NCBI RefSeq assembly: GCF_024170505.1
Contig: NZ_JALJYG010000003.1
Span: 62,001-126,000, forward strand
Direction: 5' to 3'
DNA: 64,000 bases
From: Methanocalculus alkaliphilus
Lineage (GTDB): Archaea; Halobacteriota; Methanomicrobia; Methanomicrobiales; Methanocorpusculaceae
Shown: positions 44,927 through 52,313 of the stretch, one piece after another
How positions within the stretch are numbered: position 1 is the first letter of the stretch
Layout of the letters: the number at the start of each line of letters is the position of its first letter
The notes under the pieces: model-generated
The model's database searches: none
Told to the model about the DNA's origin: nothing
The model's input: the letters and a program-made list of their open reading frames with translations, nothing else
Position numbers and translations under genes: made by a program

Positions 44927-45188
44927 TTGACAGATATTTTTTAACAAGTTCCTCGAACTCTTCGCGATGAAGGACACCCTCAACCTTTTCGACGACGGCC
45001 CCATCTGAAATGATGACCGTCGTCGGTGTCACCCTGAGTTGGTACTCACTAATATATTCAGGGTTTGATTTTGCATTAATCGATTCGATGGGGACTGATA
45101 ACGCCTCTTCAATCTCTGTATTGATCGGTTCCTGTTCAAGACACCCCATACACCCATCCTGGTAAAAGGAGAGAATCTTCACAACCAT
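44913..45188 (-). CDS. Thioredoxin-fold protein whose 3' end runs into the mobile element
   Basis: A 91-residue thioredoxin-like protein. The redox motif is CMGC (Cys13, Cys16) and the cis-Pro loop is RVTPTTVI; the order strand-CxxC-helix-strand-helix-strand fits the fold. The ATG at 45188 gives the normal size. The last codons (STTHD) and the TAA stop lie in the left end of the IS element, so the original C-terminus was probably slightly different. It lies 40 nt after the FKBP-like gene, with which it may be co-transcribed, suggesting a protein-folding or redox unit. Confidence 0.8.
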   Translation of the reverse strand: MVVKILSFYQDGCMGCLEQEPINTEIEEALSVPIESINAKSNPEYISEYQLRVTPTTVIISDGAVVEKVEGVLHREEFEELVKKYLSTTHD

Positions 45189-45228
45189 GATCGTGATTCT
45201 TCGTGGTGAAGATGAAAAAAGTATTGGT

Positions 45229-45924
45229 TTATGATACCGCTCTGACAGAGTGGATCGTGACAACGGCATGTGAATAGCCATACCTGAGCGTGATCGTATC
45301 ATCGGTCATGGCCATCACATAGGCAAACCGTGTCTTTACATCAGGCTCAACGCCATCAAGTGCAATCGTTGGAGAGTCGGCAAATCCGAGCGGAACCAGT
45401 TCACCGATCTGTACCGTCTCAATGTCTCCGCCTATTTCTTTAAACTGGTCGAAGGTCATCTCCCTGGCAAGCGGGGAATCGGGATCCTCAAAAGTGAAGG
45501 GGACGGTGATCCGGTCACGTTCACGATGTCCGATGACTGAATCGGCTATCGCCTTAAATTCTGTCCTGAAGAGTGCAAACGGAGAGATCCCAGCATAGCG
45601 ATGCGGAATAGCGATGGTATCATCTGCCGGAGCATACCCTGCAGTCACCTGGATCGGCCCGGAGAGGTAGACAAAAATATTATCCCTCTCTGCATCTGCC
45701 ATAACCTGATCGGATGTGGTCAGAACAGGTATTCCATCATCATTGTATAGTGTATAATCGATAACAACGCCATCGCCCGGCTGGATAGCACGAAGCCCGC
45801 CAATCCATCCGGTCCCAAGGAGAGAGAGCGCCATCATTGCAGCAAAAAGAACAGCGATGGATATCGCTCCAATCTTCGTCCAGTTGACAGGCTCTGCCTT
45901 CTTTTTCTTCTTCTGCTGTGCCAT
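45229..45924 (-). CDS. Membrane-anchored FKBP-type peptidyl-prolyl isomerase-like protein
   Basis: A 231-residue protein. A Lys-rich N-terminus (AQQKKKKKAEPVNW) precedes one membrane helix (about residues 21-41), placing the rest outside the cell. The extracellular part begins like archaeal FKBPs (IQPGDGVVIDYTLYNDDGIPVLTTSD) and continues with an IF-like insert and RYGYSHAVVTIHSVRAV. Key aromatic residues of the FKBP active site are not all evident, so isomerase activity is uncertain. The ATG at 45924 is preferred over the frame nine codons longer. Confidence 0.6.
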   Translation of the reverse strand: MAQQKKKKKAEPVNWTKIGAISIAVLFAAMMALSLLGTGWIGGLRAIQPGDGVVIDYTLYNDDGIPVLTTSDQVMADAERDNIFVYLSGPIQVTAGYAPADDTIAIPHRYAGISPFALFRTEFKAIADSVIGHRERDRITVPFTFEDPDSPLAREMTFDQFKEIGGDIETVQIGELVPLGFADSPTIALDGVEPDVKTRFAYVMAMTDDTITLRYGYSHAVVTIHSVRAVS

Positions 45925-46234
45925 ATTGATATAAATATTGTCACCGGACATCTAAAGCCTTTGTCAATACCCCTCATTTTGATGCAGATGAGAGAAAGGG
46001 GTTGCTGATGGTGCGACAGGATCACGCGATGGCCGGTCCTTTGCAATAACTGATAACGAATATAATCCCCAATTGACCCAAACACCTATTAGGACTTTAT
46101 ACAAGGGTACTAATGCAGGAAGGTTTTTGATACAGAACTCATAAGAACATATTATTTTATCATCCAGAGCCAGGTCCGGGGGGAGCATGAGATCGGTGCA
46201 GCCACCGGATCGGAACAGATATGGAGGCAATACT
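45925..46234. other. Intergenic region between FKBP-like gene and glycine betaine transporter
   Basis: 310 nt without a convincing gene. It contains three AT-rich promoter-like boxes: GAATATAAT (46058-46066), CTTTATACAA (46095-46104) and ATATTATTTTAT (46148-46160). The last lies about 75-85 nt before the transporter ATG. Short open frames here lack ribosome-binding sites and conserved features. An osmotic-response promoter with a long leader is likely, as betaine transporters are usually regulated. Confidence 0.5.
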
Positions 46235-47452
46235 ATGGAAGAAGATAATCAGGAAATACAGATAGAAGTACAGGATTTATACAAGGTTTTTGGCAGTAAA
46301 CCCGAAAAAGGCATTCAGATGCTGAAGGAAGGGAAGAAAAAACCGGAGATCTTTGAAAAGACCGGGTTAACCGTAGGACTTGACAAAAACTCTTTTAAAG
46401 TTTATAAAGGCGAGATATTCGTCCTTATGGGGCTTTCAGGATGTGGAAAGTCCACCCTTCTCCGATGCTTAAACCGCCTTGTCAAACCGACCGAGGGGAA
46501 GATCATCATAAATGGGAGAGATATTGTCGGAATGGATGAGGAAGAGATGCGGGAGATCCGCAGGAAGCAGCTTGGGATGATCTTTCAGAACTTTGCCCTT
46601 CTCCCTCACCGGACGGTCATCGATAATGTCGCCTTCGGCCTTGAGATCCAGGGGATTGAACTTGTTGAGCGGCATTCAAAAGCCACAGAGGCGATCCGGC
46701 TCGTCGGACTTGCCGGCTATGAAGAGAGTATGCCGGATCAGCTCTCCGGAGGAATGAAGCAGCGGGTCGGCCTTGCACGCGCACTTGCAAGTGATGCGGA
46801 GATTCTCCTGATGGACGAGGCATTCAGTGCACTTGATCCACTTATCCGCCGTGATATGCAGGATGAACTGATCGATCTCCAGCAGCGGCTGAGCAAGACG
46901 ATCATCTTCGTCACCCATGATCTTGATGAAGCCCTCAAGATCGGCAGCCGGATCGCACTTATGAAGGATGGGAAGATCATCCAGATCGGGACCGCTGAAG
47001 AGATCCTGATGAACCCAAGCAACGAGTATGTTGAGCGGTTCGTCGCCGATGTTGATATGACCCGGGTACTGACGGCGCAGGATGTGATGAAGAAGGCTGA
47101 TCCGATCATCTCCTGTAAGAGCGGGCCACGCCTTGCTGCCAGGCTGATGAAGGAGTATGGGATCTCAAACCTCTTTGTCGTTACACAGCACCGTATCCTG
47201 AAAGGGATAGTGACCATCGATGATGTCGTCGAGGCGGTGAGGAATGACCATAAAACCCTTGAGGAGATCGTTGTACGAGAAGTTCCACAGGTCCACCTGA
47301 CGACACCCCTTGCGGATATCATTCCCGAGATAGCTGAATCAAGGTTCCCTCTTGCGGTCGTTGATGACGATACAAGACTGAAAGGAATTATTGTCCGAGG
47401 TTCGGTCCTCTCTGCCCTTGCCCGAAAGGAGAGTGAACCAATTGTCGCTTAA
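46235..47452 (+). CDS. opuAA: Glycine betaine/proline ABC transporter, ATP-binding subunit
   Basis: A 405-residue ABC ATPase of the OpuAA/ProV type. Walker A is GLSGCGKSTLL, the signature QLSGGMKQRVGLARAL, Walker B ILLMDEAFSALDP, and the switch His is in VTHDLDEAL. C-terminal to residue 280 is a CBS pair (LTAQDVMKKADPI and the following VREVPQVHLTTPLA), which in OpuA senses ionic strength. The ATG at 46235 follows GGAGG. It overlaps the permease gene by 11 nt. This supports uptake of betaine under salt stress. Confidence 0.95.
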   Translation: MEEDNQEIQIEVQDLYKVFGSKPEKGIQMLKEGKKKPEIFEKTGLTVGLDKNSFKVYKGEIFVLMGLSGCGKSTLLRCLNRLVKPTEGKIIINGRDIVGMDEEEMREIRRKQLGMIFQNFALLPHRTVIDNVAFGLEIQGIELVERHSKATEAIRLVGLAGYEESMPDQLSGGMKQRVGLARALASDAEILLMDEAFSALDPLIRRDMQDELIDLQQRLSKTIIFVTHDLDEALKIGSRIALMKDGKIIQIGTAEEILMNPSNEYVERFVADVDMTRVLTAQDVMKKADPIISCKSGPRLAARLMKEYGISNLFVVTQHRILKGIVTIDDVVEAVRNDHKTLEEIVVREVPQVHLTTPLADIIPEIAESRFPLAVVDDDTRLKGIIVRGSVLSALARKESEPIVA

Positions 47453-48287
47453 TATTGGAATTGATCTCCCAAAGATCCCTATCGGGGCATTCGTATCCGA
47501 TCTCGTCGACTGGATCGAGGCCAATCTCGGGTGGCTCCTTGATGGCATCACCGCGGTTCTCCGGTTCCTCCTGAATGGATTCCAGGATATTCTTACATTT
47601 TTGCCACCGGAGATCTTCATCCCGATCCTTGCGATCATCATCTACTTCGTAACCCGGCGGGATCATAAACTGGCACTACTCAGTTTTGCGGGGCTGCTCC
47701 TGATCTGGAACCTCCAGCTCTGGAACCATGCGATGATGACCCTCGCACTCGTCATTGCATCGACGATTGTCGCCCTTATCATCGGGATACCGATAGGCAT
47801 CCTTGCCGCAAACAACGACACCATCAATGCTTTCGTCAGGGTGCTCCTCGACTTCATGCAGACGATGCCGGCGTTTGTGTATCTCGTTCCTGCAGTCATC
47901 TTCTTCAGCCTCGGTAACGTGCCGGGTATGATCGCAACAGTCGTCTTTGCGATGCCCCCTGCGATCCGGCTGACAAACCTCGGCATCCGCCAGATTCCAA
48001 CCGAGTTGATAGAGGTCGCCGATGCCTTCGGCGCCACCCCCCGCCAGAAGCTGATCAAGGTGCAGCTGCCTGTGGCACTCCCGACGATCATGGCAGGTGT
48101 GAACCAATGTATTATGCTCGCACTCTCGATGGTCGTCATCGCATCGATGATCGGCGCAGCCGGGCTTGGATATCAGGTTCTTGTCGGGATTCAGCGGGTC
48201 AATATCGCGATGGGCTTTGAGGCCGGACTTGCTATTGTCATCATTGCCATCATCCTCGATCGGATCACACAGAATCTCATCAAATAA
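47442..48287 (+). CDS. opuAB: Glycine betaine ABC transporter, permease subunit
   Basis: A 281-residue permease with about six to seven membrane segments and the EAA-type loop (EVADAFGATPRQKLIKVQLPVALPTIMAGVNQ). The N-terminal part (about residues 1-50) is an amphipathic region, as in OpuAB. The start is most likely the TTG at 47442, because AAAGGAGAG lies at the right distance upstream; the GTG at 47433 is too close to it. It overlaps opuAA by 11 nt. Confidence 0.93.
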   Translation: MSLNIGIDLPKIPIGAFVSDLVDWIEANLGWLLDGITAVLRFLLNGFQDILTFLPPEIFIPILAIIIYFVTRRDHKLALLSFAGLLLIWNLQLWNHAMMTLALVIASTIVALIIGIPIGILAANNDTINAFVRVLLDFMQTMPAFVYLVPAVIFFSLGNVPGMIATVVFAMPPAIRLTNLGIRQIPTELIEVADAFGATPRQKLIKVQLPVALPTIMAGVNQCIMLALSMVVIASMIGAAGLGYQVLVGIQRVNIAMGFEAGLAIVIIAIILDRITQNLIK

Positions 48288-48302
48288 AAAGGTACCCACC
48301 AA

Positions 48303-48360
48303 CTTTTTTAATATAATACTTGCAAAAGCAGTATCGGTCTCTATAGACTTTTATTTATCC
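48303..48360 (+). promoter_or_regulatory. Promoter-like region before the substrate-binding gene
   Basis: The 101-nt gap between permease and binding-protein genes has a T-run followed by TTTTTTAATATAAT (48303-48316), and CTTTTATTTATCC (48348-48360) about 30-40 nt before the ATG at 48389. The T-run could end the permease transcript, while the boxes could start a separate transcript for the binding protein, which is usually needed in excess. Confidence 0.4.
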
Positions 48361-48388
48361 CATCGAATAGGACGGGATGGATGGTGAA

Positions 48389-49264
48389 ATGATGATTACA
48401 AAACGAACAATAATTCCCCTTATCATGGGGCTTATGCTCTTCTCAGCAGTCCTTGTAACAGGATGTGTTGATGAGACACCGGCTGAGCCTGCAAAAGAGA
48501 TAACCATCGGGCTGGTCACCTGGGACTGTGCCATTGCAAGCTCATATGTCCTTGGAGAGGTCCTTGAACAGGCAGGCTATGATGTGACGATCATGGGTGT
48601 GGATGCAGGACCCCTGTATGCAGGTCTTGCACGGGGCGATATCGATGTCACCACGACTGCATGGCTCCCCTTCACCCACGCAACATACTGGGAGCAGTAT
48701 GGAGATCGTCTCGACTATGTGAATGAGAACATCAAGGGAGAGGCACGTATCGGTCTTGTTGTTCCTGCATACGTCACCATCGACTCCATTGAGGAGATGA
48801 ACGATGTTGCGGAGAACTTTGATGGAAAGATCATCGGCATCGACCCGGGTGCAGGAATTATGACTGCAACGGAGAATGCGATTGAAGAGTATGATCTCGA
48901 GTATGAGCTTGTTGCAAGCAGCAGTGCGGGCATGGCAGCTGAACTCCGATCAGCCATCAACAGGGACGAATGGGTCGTTGTCACCGGATGGGCTCCACAC
49001 TGGAAGTTCGGTCGCTGGGATTTAAAGTTCCTTGATGATCCAAAGGGTGTCTATGGCGATGCAGAGGATGTCGTCACTATCGCCCGCCTCGGCCTCAAAG
49101 AGGACCAGCCTGAAGCATATGCCATCATCGAGCGGTTCGAGTGGACCGGCAATGACATTGCAGAGGTTATGACCGCGATCGAAGACGGGGTTCCCGACAA
49201 GGAAGCCGCACAGGCATGGATTGCAGCCAACCCTGATACGGTCAACTCCTGGCTCCACGGCTGA
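48389..49264 (+). CDS. opuAC: Glycine betaine-binding lipoprotein
   Basis: A 291-residue extracellular solute-binding protein of the OpuAC type. A signal peptide ends in a lipobox-like VTGCVDE, so Cys at about residue 26 probably carries the lipid anchor. Conserved elements include IGLVTWDCAIASSYVL, VTTTAWLPFTHATYW and WVVVTGWAPHWKFGRWDLKFLDDP, whose Trp residues form the aromatic betaine-binding box. The ATG at 48389 follows GGTGAA. It converges on the nitrogenase-like operon. Confidence 0.93.
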   Translation: MMITKRTIIPLIMGLMLFSAVLVTGCVDETPAEPAKEITIGLVTWDCAIASSYVLGEVLEQAGYDVTIMGVDAGPLYAGLARGDIDVTTTAWLPFTHATYWEQYGDRLDYVNENIKGEARIGLVVPAYVTIDSIEEMNDVAENFDGKIIGIDPGAGIMTATENAIEEYDLEYELVASSSAGMAAELRSAINRDEWVVVTGWAPHWKFGRWDLKFLDDPKGVYGDAEDVVTIARLGLKEDQPEAYAIIERFEWTGNDIAEVMTAIEDGVPDKEAAQAWIAANPDTVNSWLHG

Positions 49265-49284
49265 ATTGTCGTGTAACGGCAGAG

Positions 49285-49305
49285 GAGACGGGGTCATCCC
49301 GTCTC
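49285..49305. terminator. Inverted repeat between two convergent operons
   Basis: GAGACGGG-GTCAT-CCCGTCTC, a perfect 8-bp stem with a 5-nt loop, lies midway between the stops of opuAC (49264) and the nitrogenase-like K gene (49321). Its place suggests bidirectional termination. No T-run follows on either strand, so the assignment is tentative. Confidence 0.4.
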
Positions 49306-49320
49306 ATTCGCCGGATTGAA

Positions 49321-50433
49321 TCAGAATTTTTTCTTCCGGTCCATGCAGGCGTTGAGGATCATCTCAACCCCATTGAGCATCCCCTCAATGCCTGCAAGGG
49401 GCGGGCTTCCAAGGATCACCCTCCCCCTCTGTGGAGGGGTGATACCAACGAATGCCGCACAGGGCTGCATCTGATGCTCGTAGCTTGATCCGAGGATCAG
49501 AGTATACTCATCAGACGAGAGGGCATCTGCGATTGCGGCATAGTCTGTTACAGCAATGCCTGATGAGTCATTTCTTGGAAGGATGAGTGAGGAGCCGGCT
49601 CCAAGATACGTTCTCAGGATATCATCAAAGAACGAAGCGTATCCCGCCTGTGCGGCAATGGCGGCAACCGGGGGATCATGCCGCCTCAGGTATTTCTCAC
49701 ATGCGGCGATGGCACGCTCCTCAGCCAGTCTGCATTCATCCAGGAGAGGGGAGGGATCTGCACCCGGTACCCTCTCTGCGACCTGCATGATCGTATCGCT
49801 GCATGCTGATATACCGAGGAGTGACCCGGAGTCCTCGCCGATGATCGCGGGATAATCGGGATTGACCGTTACCGTCAGCGGGGCTGCATGGGAGATCGCC
49901 TCGATATGATCAGCTGCGACAACGGTGCCGACGGGAATACCTGCACGTGCAAGCATTCTCCCTGCCTCATGCAGATTACCCCGCCAGAAGGGATCAAGAA
50001 GGCAGACACCCCCGATATTCACCCCATCTGCAGTTATCGCCGCCTCGCTCATCAGTGCCTCTCCGGCGATACGATAGCCGGACTCGACCCCGCCAAGAAA
50101 TCCTGGTGCGTCAACGAAGAGGGCAGAGTAGCCGTCAAGATACGGGGCGAGATCCTCACCCATCAGGGCCGGAACACAGGAGTTGACGACCGCGACCCGC
50201 CCGCCCCTTTTTGATACATCCGAAACGACTGAGCGCAGCCGCTCCCCGGTTCCAAAGACGACCTCGTCATGAAGGATGAACGATCCATAGAGGGGGGTTC
50301 TGATGAGGGATTTCGGATAATAATAACAGCCACTCGACCCATGGATCACAACAGATATCCCGGTATAGCCGGCGAGGAATGCGACAGCCCCTGTCAGGGC
50401 ACATGGCCAGATGGGATTAATACATTCAGGCAC
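49321..50433 (-). CDS. Nitrogenase-like component 1 protein, K-type subunit
   Basis: A 370-residue member of the NifD/NifK/BchN/BchB superfamily. Near the N-terminus Cys4, Cys11 (CINPIWPCALTG), Cys36 (GSSGC) and Cys86 (NSCVPALMGED) give the cysteine pattern of a bridging Fe-S cluster. The rest has Rossmann-like repeats (GYSALFVDAPGFLGG, ITADGVNIGGVCLLDPFW). The GTG at 50433 is chosen because GGAGGTG sits 8 nt upstream and it overlaps the D stop by 8 nt. It is shorter than NifK (about 500 residues), as in nitrogenase-like reductases. Substrate unknown. Confidence 0.8.
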   Translation of the reverse strand: MPECINPIWPCALTGAVAFLAGYTGISVVIHGSSGCYYYPKSLIRTPLYGSFILHDEVVFGTGERLRSVVSDVSKRGGRVAVVNSCVPALMGEDLAPYLDGYSALFVDAPGFLGGVESGYRIAGEALMSEAAITADGVNIGGVCLLDPFWRGNLHEAGRMLARAGIPVGTVVAADHIEAISHAAPLTVTVNPDYPAIIGEDSGSLLGISACSDTIMQVAERVPGADPSPLLDECRLAEERAIAACEKYLRRHDPPVAAIAAQAGYASFFDDILRTYLGAGSSLILPRNDSSGIAVTDYAAIADALSSDEYTLILGSSYEHQMQPCAAFVGITPPQRGRVILGSPPLAGIEGMLNGVEMILNACMDRKKKF

Positions 50434-51475
50434 GCGAGATGCACCTCCGCCAGCTTTGAAGCATCCGCCGGATACCGGTGGTTCCAACGGGTGGATCAAA
50501 CGGGAGCGGGATGGGGATCCCCGGTTCTTCCTCCACCATCCCGATTGAGTTCATGACAGTGCGGGCAGCCCCCAGCACACCGGGATCTGCCAGAGAAGTA
50601 TTAATCGAGACCGGGATCCCTCTGAGATCAGAAAATGACGCCACAAGATCCTCCTGCATCCCTTCTTCATCCCGGATGGCGGCATATGAATCGATCCCGG
50701 TGACCTCACCTGCCTGCCGAAGGAACCGGAGACTCCCTTCCAGCCCGATGGGAAAACCAGAGATGATGCCCGTTCCAAAGCGGGAAGATAGTGCAGATCC
50801 TATCGGATACAGTGAGGGATCACGCAGGATAGCATAACGGGCTGAACTGATCCGGGAACAGTCATTCGCAGGCATCCTCCTGACGAACCTGAGGCCGGAG
50901 TCGATCTCGAGGAGAGAGAGGAGGCGGGAAACCTCAGCATAGTTCTCTTCCGCCTCATATTCAAGATTCTTCTCACCGACGATCATCATACTGTCATCCG
51001 GGGAGGAGATATCAGGAGAGGAGAGATCCATCAGACGCATAAGGGCGTTGTGTATGCCATCAGAGAAGCCGCCACCAAGAAACCCGGATCCTGGAATATG
51101 AACAACCGGAATCCCCCGTCTCTCCCTGCAGACAGCAGCCGTATCATCACCGATTGTATCTGCAATGCAGGTGGAGATGACACAGATGAGGGAGGGATTG
51201 TAGGATTCGGCTGAACGGATCGCCTGCATCAATGCCCCTTCACCACCGAAGATCACCTCCTCTTCGCTGACATTGCTTGATACAAGGAGGGGTATATCAG
51301 AGCAGTCGTTCTCGGCCAGTGACGCATGGAGAAGGGAGGCGTTATGATGGGTGCAGCCGGCCGGGCCATGTATCACCGTGACGGCATCCTGCAGAAAACA
51401 GGTGACGGAGAGGGCACCGGTTAGTGTGCACCCTTCATTCCTTGAGATATCGGTATGCGAGTGATTCAAGATCAT
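50426..51475 (-). CDS. Nitrogenase-like component 1 protein, D-type subunit
   Basis: A 349-residue nitrogenase component 1 homologue. Cys16 ([10 protein letters not shown]), Cys41 (GPAGCTHH) and Cys103 ([11 protein letters not shown]) match the three Fe-S-cluster cysteines of NifD and relatives. Downstream, [17 protein letters not shown] and a C-terminal [16 protein letters not shown] follow the family pattern. No FeMo-cofactor Cys/His pair could be confirmed. The ATG at 51475 lies inside the H gene (41-nt overlap), so the three are translationally coupled. Together with K it should form a heterotetramer reduced by H. Confidence 0.8.
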   Translation of the reverse strand: MILNHSHTDISRNEGCTLTGALSVTCFLQDAVTVIHGPAGCTHHNASLLHASLAENDCSDIPLLVSSNVSEEEVIFGGEGALMQAIRSAESYNPSLICVISTCIADTIGDDTAAVCRERRGIPVVHIPGSGFLGGGFSDGIHNALMRLMDLSSPDISSPDDSMMIVGEKNLEYEAEENYAEVSRLLSLLEIDSGLRFVRRMPANDCSRISSARYAILRDPSLYPIGSALSSRFGTGIISGFPIGLEGSLRFLRQAGEVTGIDSYAAIRDEEGMQEDLVASFSDLRGIPVSINTSLADPGVLGAARTVMNSIGMVEEEPGIPIPLPFDPPVGTTGIRRMLQSWRRCISRA

Positions 51476-52250
51476 CCATCGAGAGTGGTGTTGGAATAGT
51501 GAATGTCGTATTTTGAAGAATGATATCAGCAGAGCGCCGGTACACCTCTGCCTGAGAGGATTCCGGGGCATATTCGACGACAGTCTTCTTGTTCAGCTCG
51601 GCCTGCTGGACCGTCGGGGATCGCGGGATGAACGTAATCATCCGGGATCCGATACGTTGAGCAAATTCACTGACGAGATCCTCCTCATCGGGAATATTTT
51701 TGCCATTACCGATCACGCCGCCAAGACGGACACTGCTCCGCTTATTGGCGCTGAGGCGGGCGATTGCCTTTGCGATATTATTTGCCGCATAGAGGGACAT
51801 CAGCTCGCCTGATGTGACAAGATATATCTCCTCTGCATAGCCCTCTCTCATCGGCATTGCAAATCCACCGCAGACAACATCACCAAGGACATCATAGACG
51901 ATGAGATCCCCTTTCAGTGCTCCGAGCTTCTCAAGGAGCTGGAAGGTTGCAATAATCCCCCTGCCAGCACAGCCGATTCCCGGCTCAGGCCCTCCGGCCT
52001 CGACGCATCGGACACCCCTGTATCCGGGAAAGATGATATCCTGGACAGTGACGTCCTTCTGCTTTTCGCGTATCACATCAAGGACCGTTGGGATGATACG
52101 CCCGTTCATCAGCATCCGGGTGCTGTCATGTTTTGGATCACACCCAATCTGCAGGAGATCCAGCCCTTTATCCGCCCATGCAGCCGAGAGATTCGCCGAG
52201 GTCGTCGATTTCCCGATACCGCCCTTCCCATAGAGGGCAATCTGTCTCAT
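51435..52250 (-). CDS. Nitrogenase iron protein-like reductase (NifH/BchL/CfbC superfamily)
   Basis: A 271-residue Fe-protein homologue that would pass electrons from ferredoxin to the D/K partner using ATP. P-loop: [10 protein letters not shown]. The bridging 4Fe-4S ligands are Cys94 (GIGCAGRGI) and Cys127 ([10 protein letters not shown]). [10 protein letters not shown] is closer to BchL/ChlL than to NifH (KADST), while [16 protein letters not shown] is NifH-like. This mixture fits the uncharacterised nitrogenase-like groups. A TATA-like box at 52275-52282 would give a leaderless mRNA. No nifB, nifE/N or F430 synthesis gene lies nearby. Confidence 0.85.
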   Translation of the reverse strand: MRQIALYGKGGIGKSTTSANLSAAWADKGLDLLQIGCDPKHDSTRMLMNGRIIPTVLDVIREKQKDVTVQDIIFPGYRGVRCVEAGGPEPGIGCAGRGIIATFQLLEKLGALKGDLIVYDVLGDVVCGGFAMPMREGYAEEIYLVTSGELMSLYAANNIAKAIARLSANKRSSVRLGGVIGNGKNIPDEEDLVSEFAQRIGSRMITFIPRSPTVQQAELNKKTVVEYAPESSQAEVYRRSADIILQNTTFTIPTPLSMDDLESLAYRYLKE

Positions 52251-52274
52251 TACAGAAGAGGTTGGGTCTAAAAG

Positions 52275-52283
52275 AGTATAGAA
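52275..52283 (-). promoter_or_regulatory. TATA-like box of the nitrogenase-like operon
   Basis: On the minus strand, TCTATACT lies 25-33 nt before the ATG at 52250, predicting transcription start at or next to the start codon. It sits in the 63-nt gap after trkH and indicates that the HDK genes form their own transcription unit. Confidence 0.5.
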
Positions 52284-52313
52284 CTTGTGATAACTCCACC
52301 ATGATTGTCAAGG

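Larger units (their letters stand above)
43625..44930 (-). mobile_element. IS200/IS605-type element with IsrB-like gene and putative omega RNA, no transposase
   Basis: About 1.3 kb between the HVO_0476 gene and the thioredoxin-like gene. It contains one protein gene (minus strand), about 230 nt of structured non-coding DNA on its 5' side, and near each end an 8-bp hairpin with the same TTTA loop (43635-43654 and 44904-44923). Such subterminal hairpins are the binding sites of the single-stranded HUH transposase TnpA in the IS200/IS605 group. No tnpA is present, so movement would need TnpA in trans. The exact ends cannot be fixed without an empty site; boundaries given are approximate. Confidence 0.8.

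Noticed and set aside
45964-46230. Open frame of 88 codons in the transporter upstream region
   Set aside because: No ribosome-binding site, no conserved feature, and it covers the promoter-like boxes of the betaine operon.
49321-52250. Annotation of the nitrogenase-like genes as cfbC/cfbD (coenzyme F430 synthesis)
   Set aside because: CfbCD uses one D-type subunit; here two different component 1-like subunits are present and no cfbA, cfbB or cfbE gene is adjacent. Not excluded for the Fe protein alone, which some systems may share.
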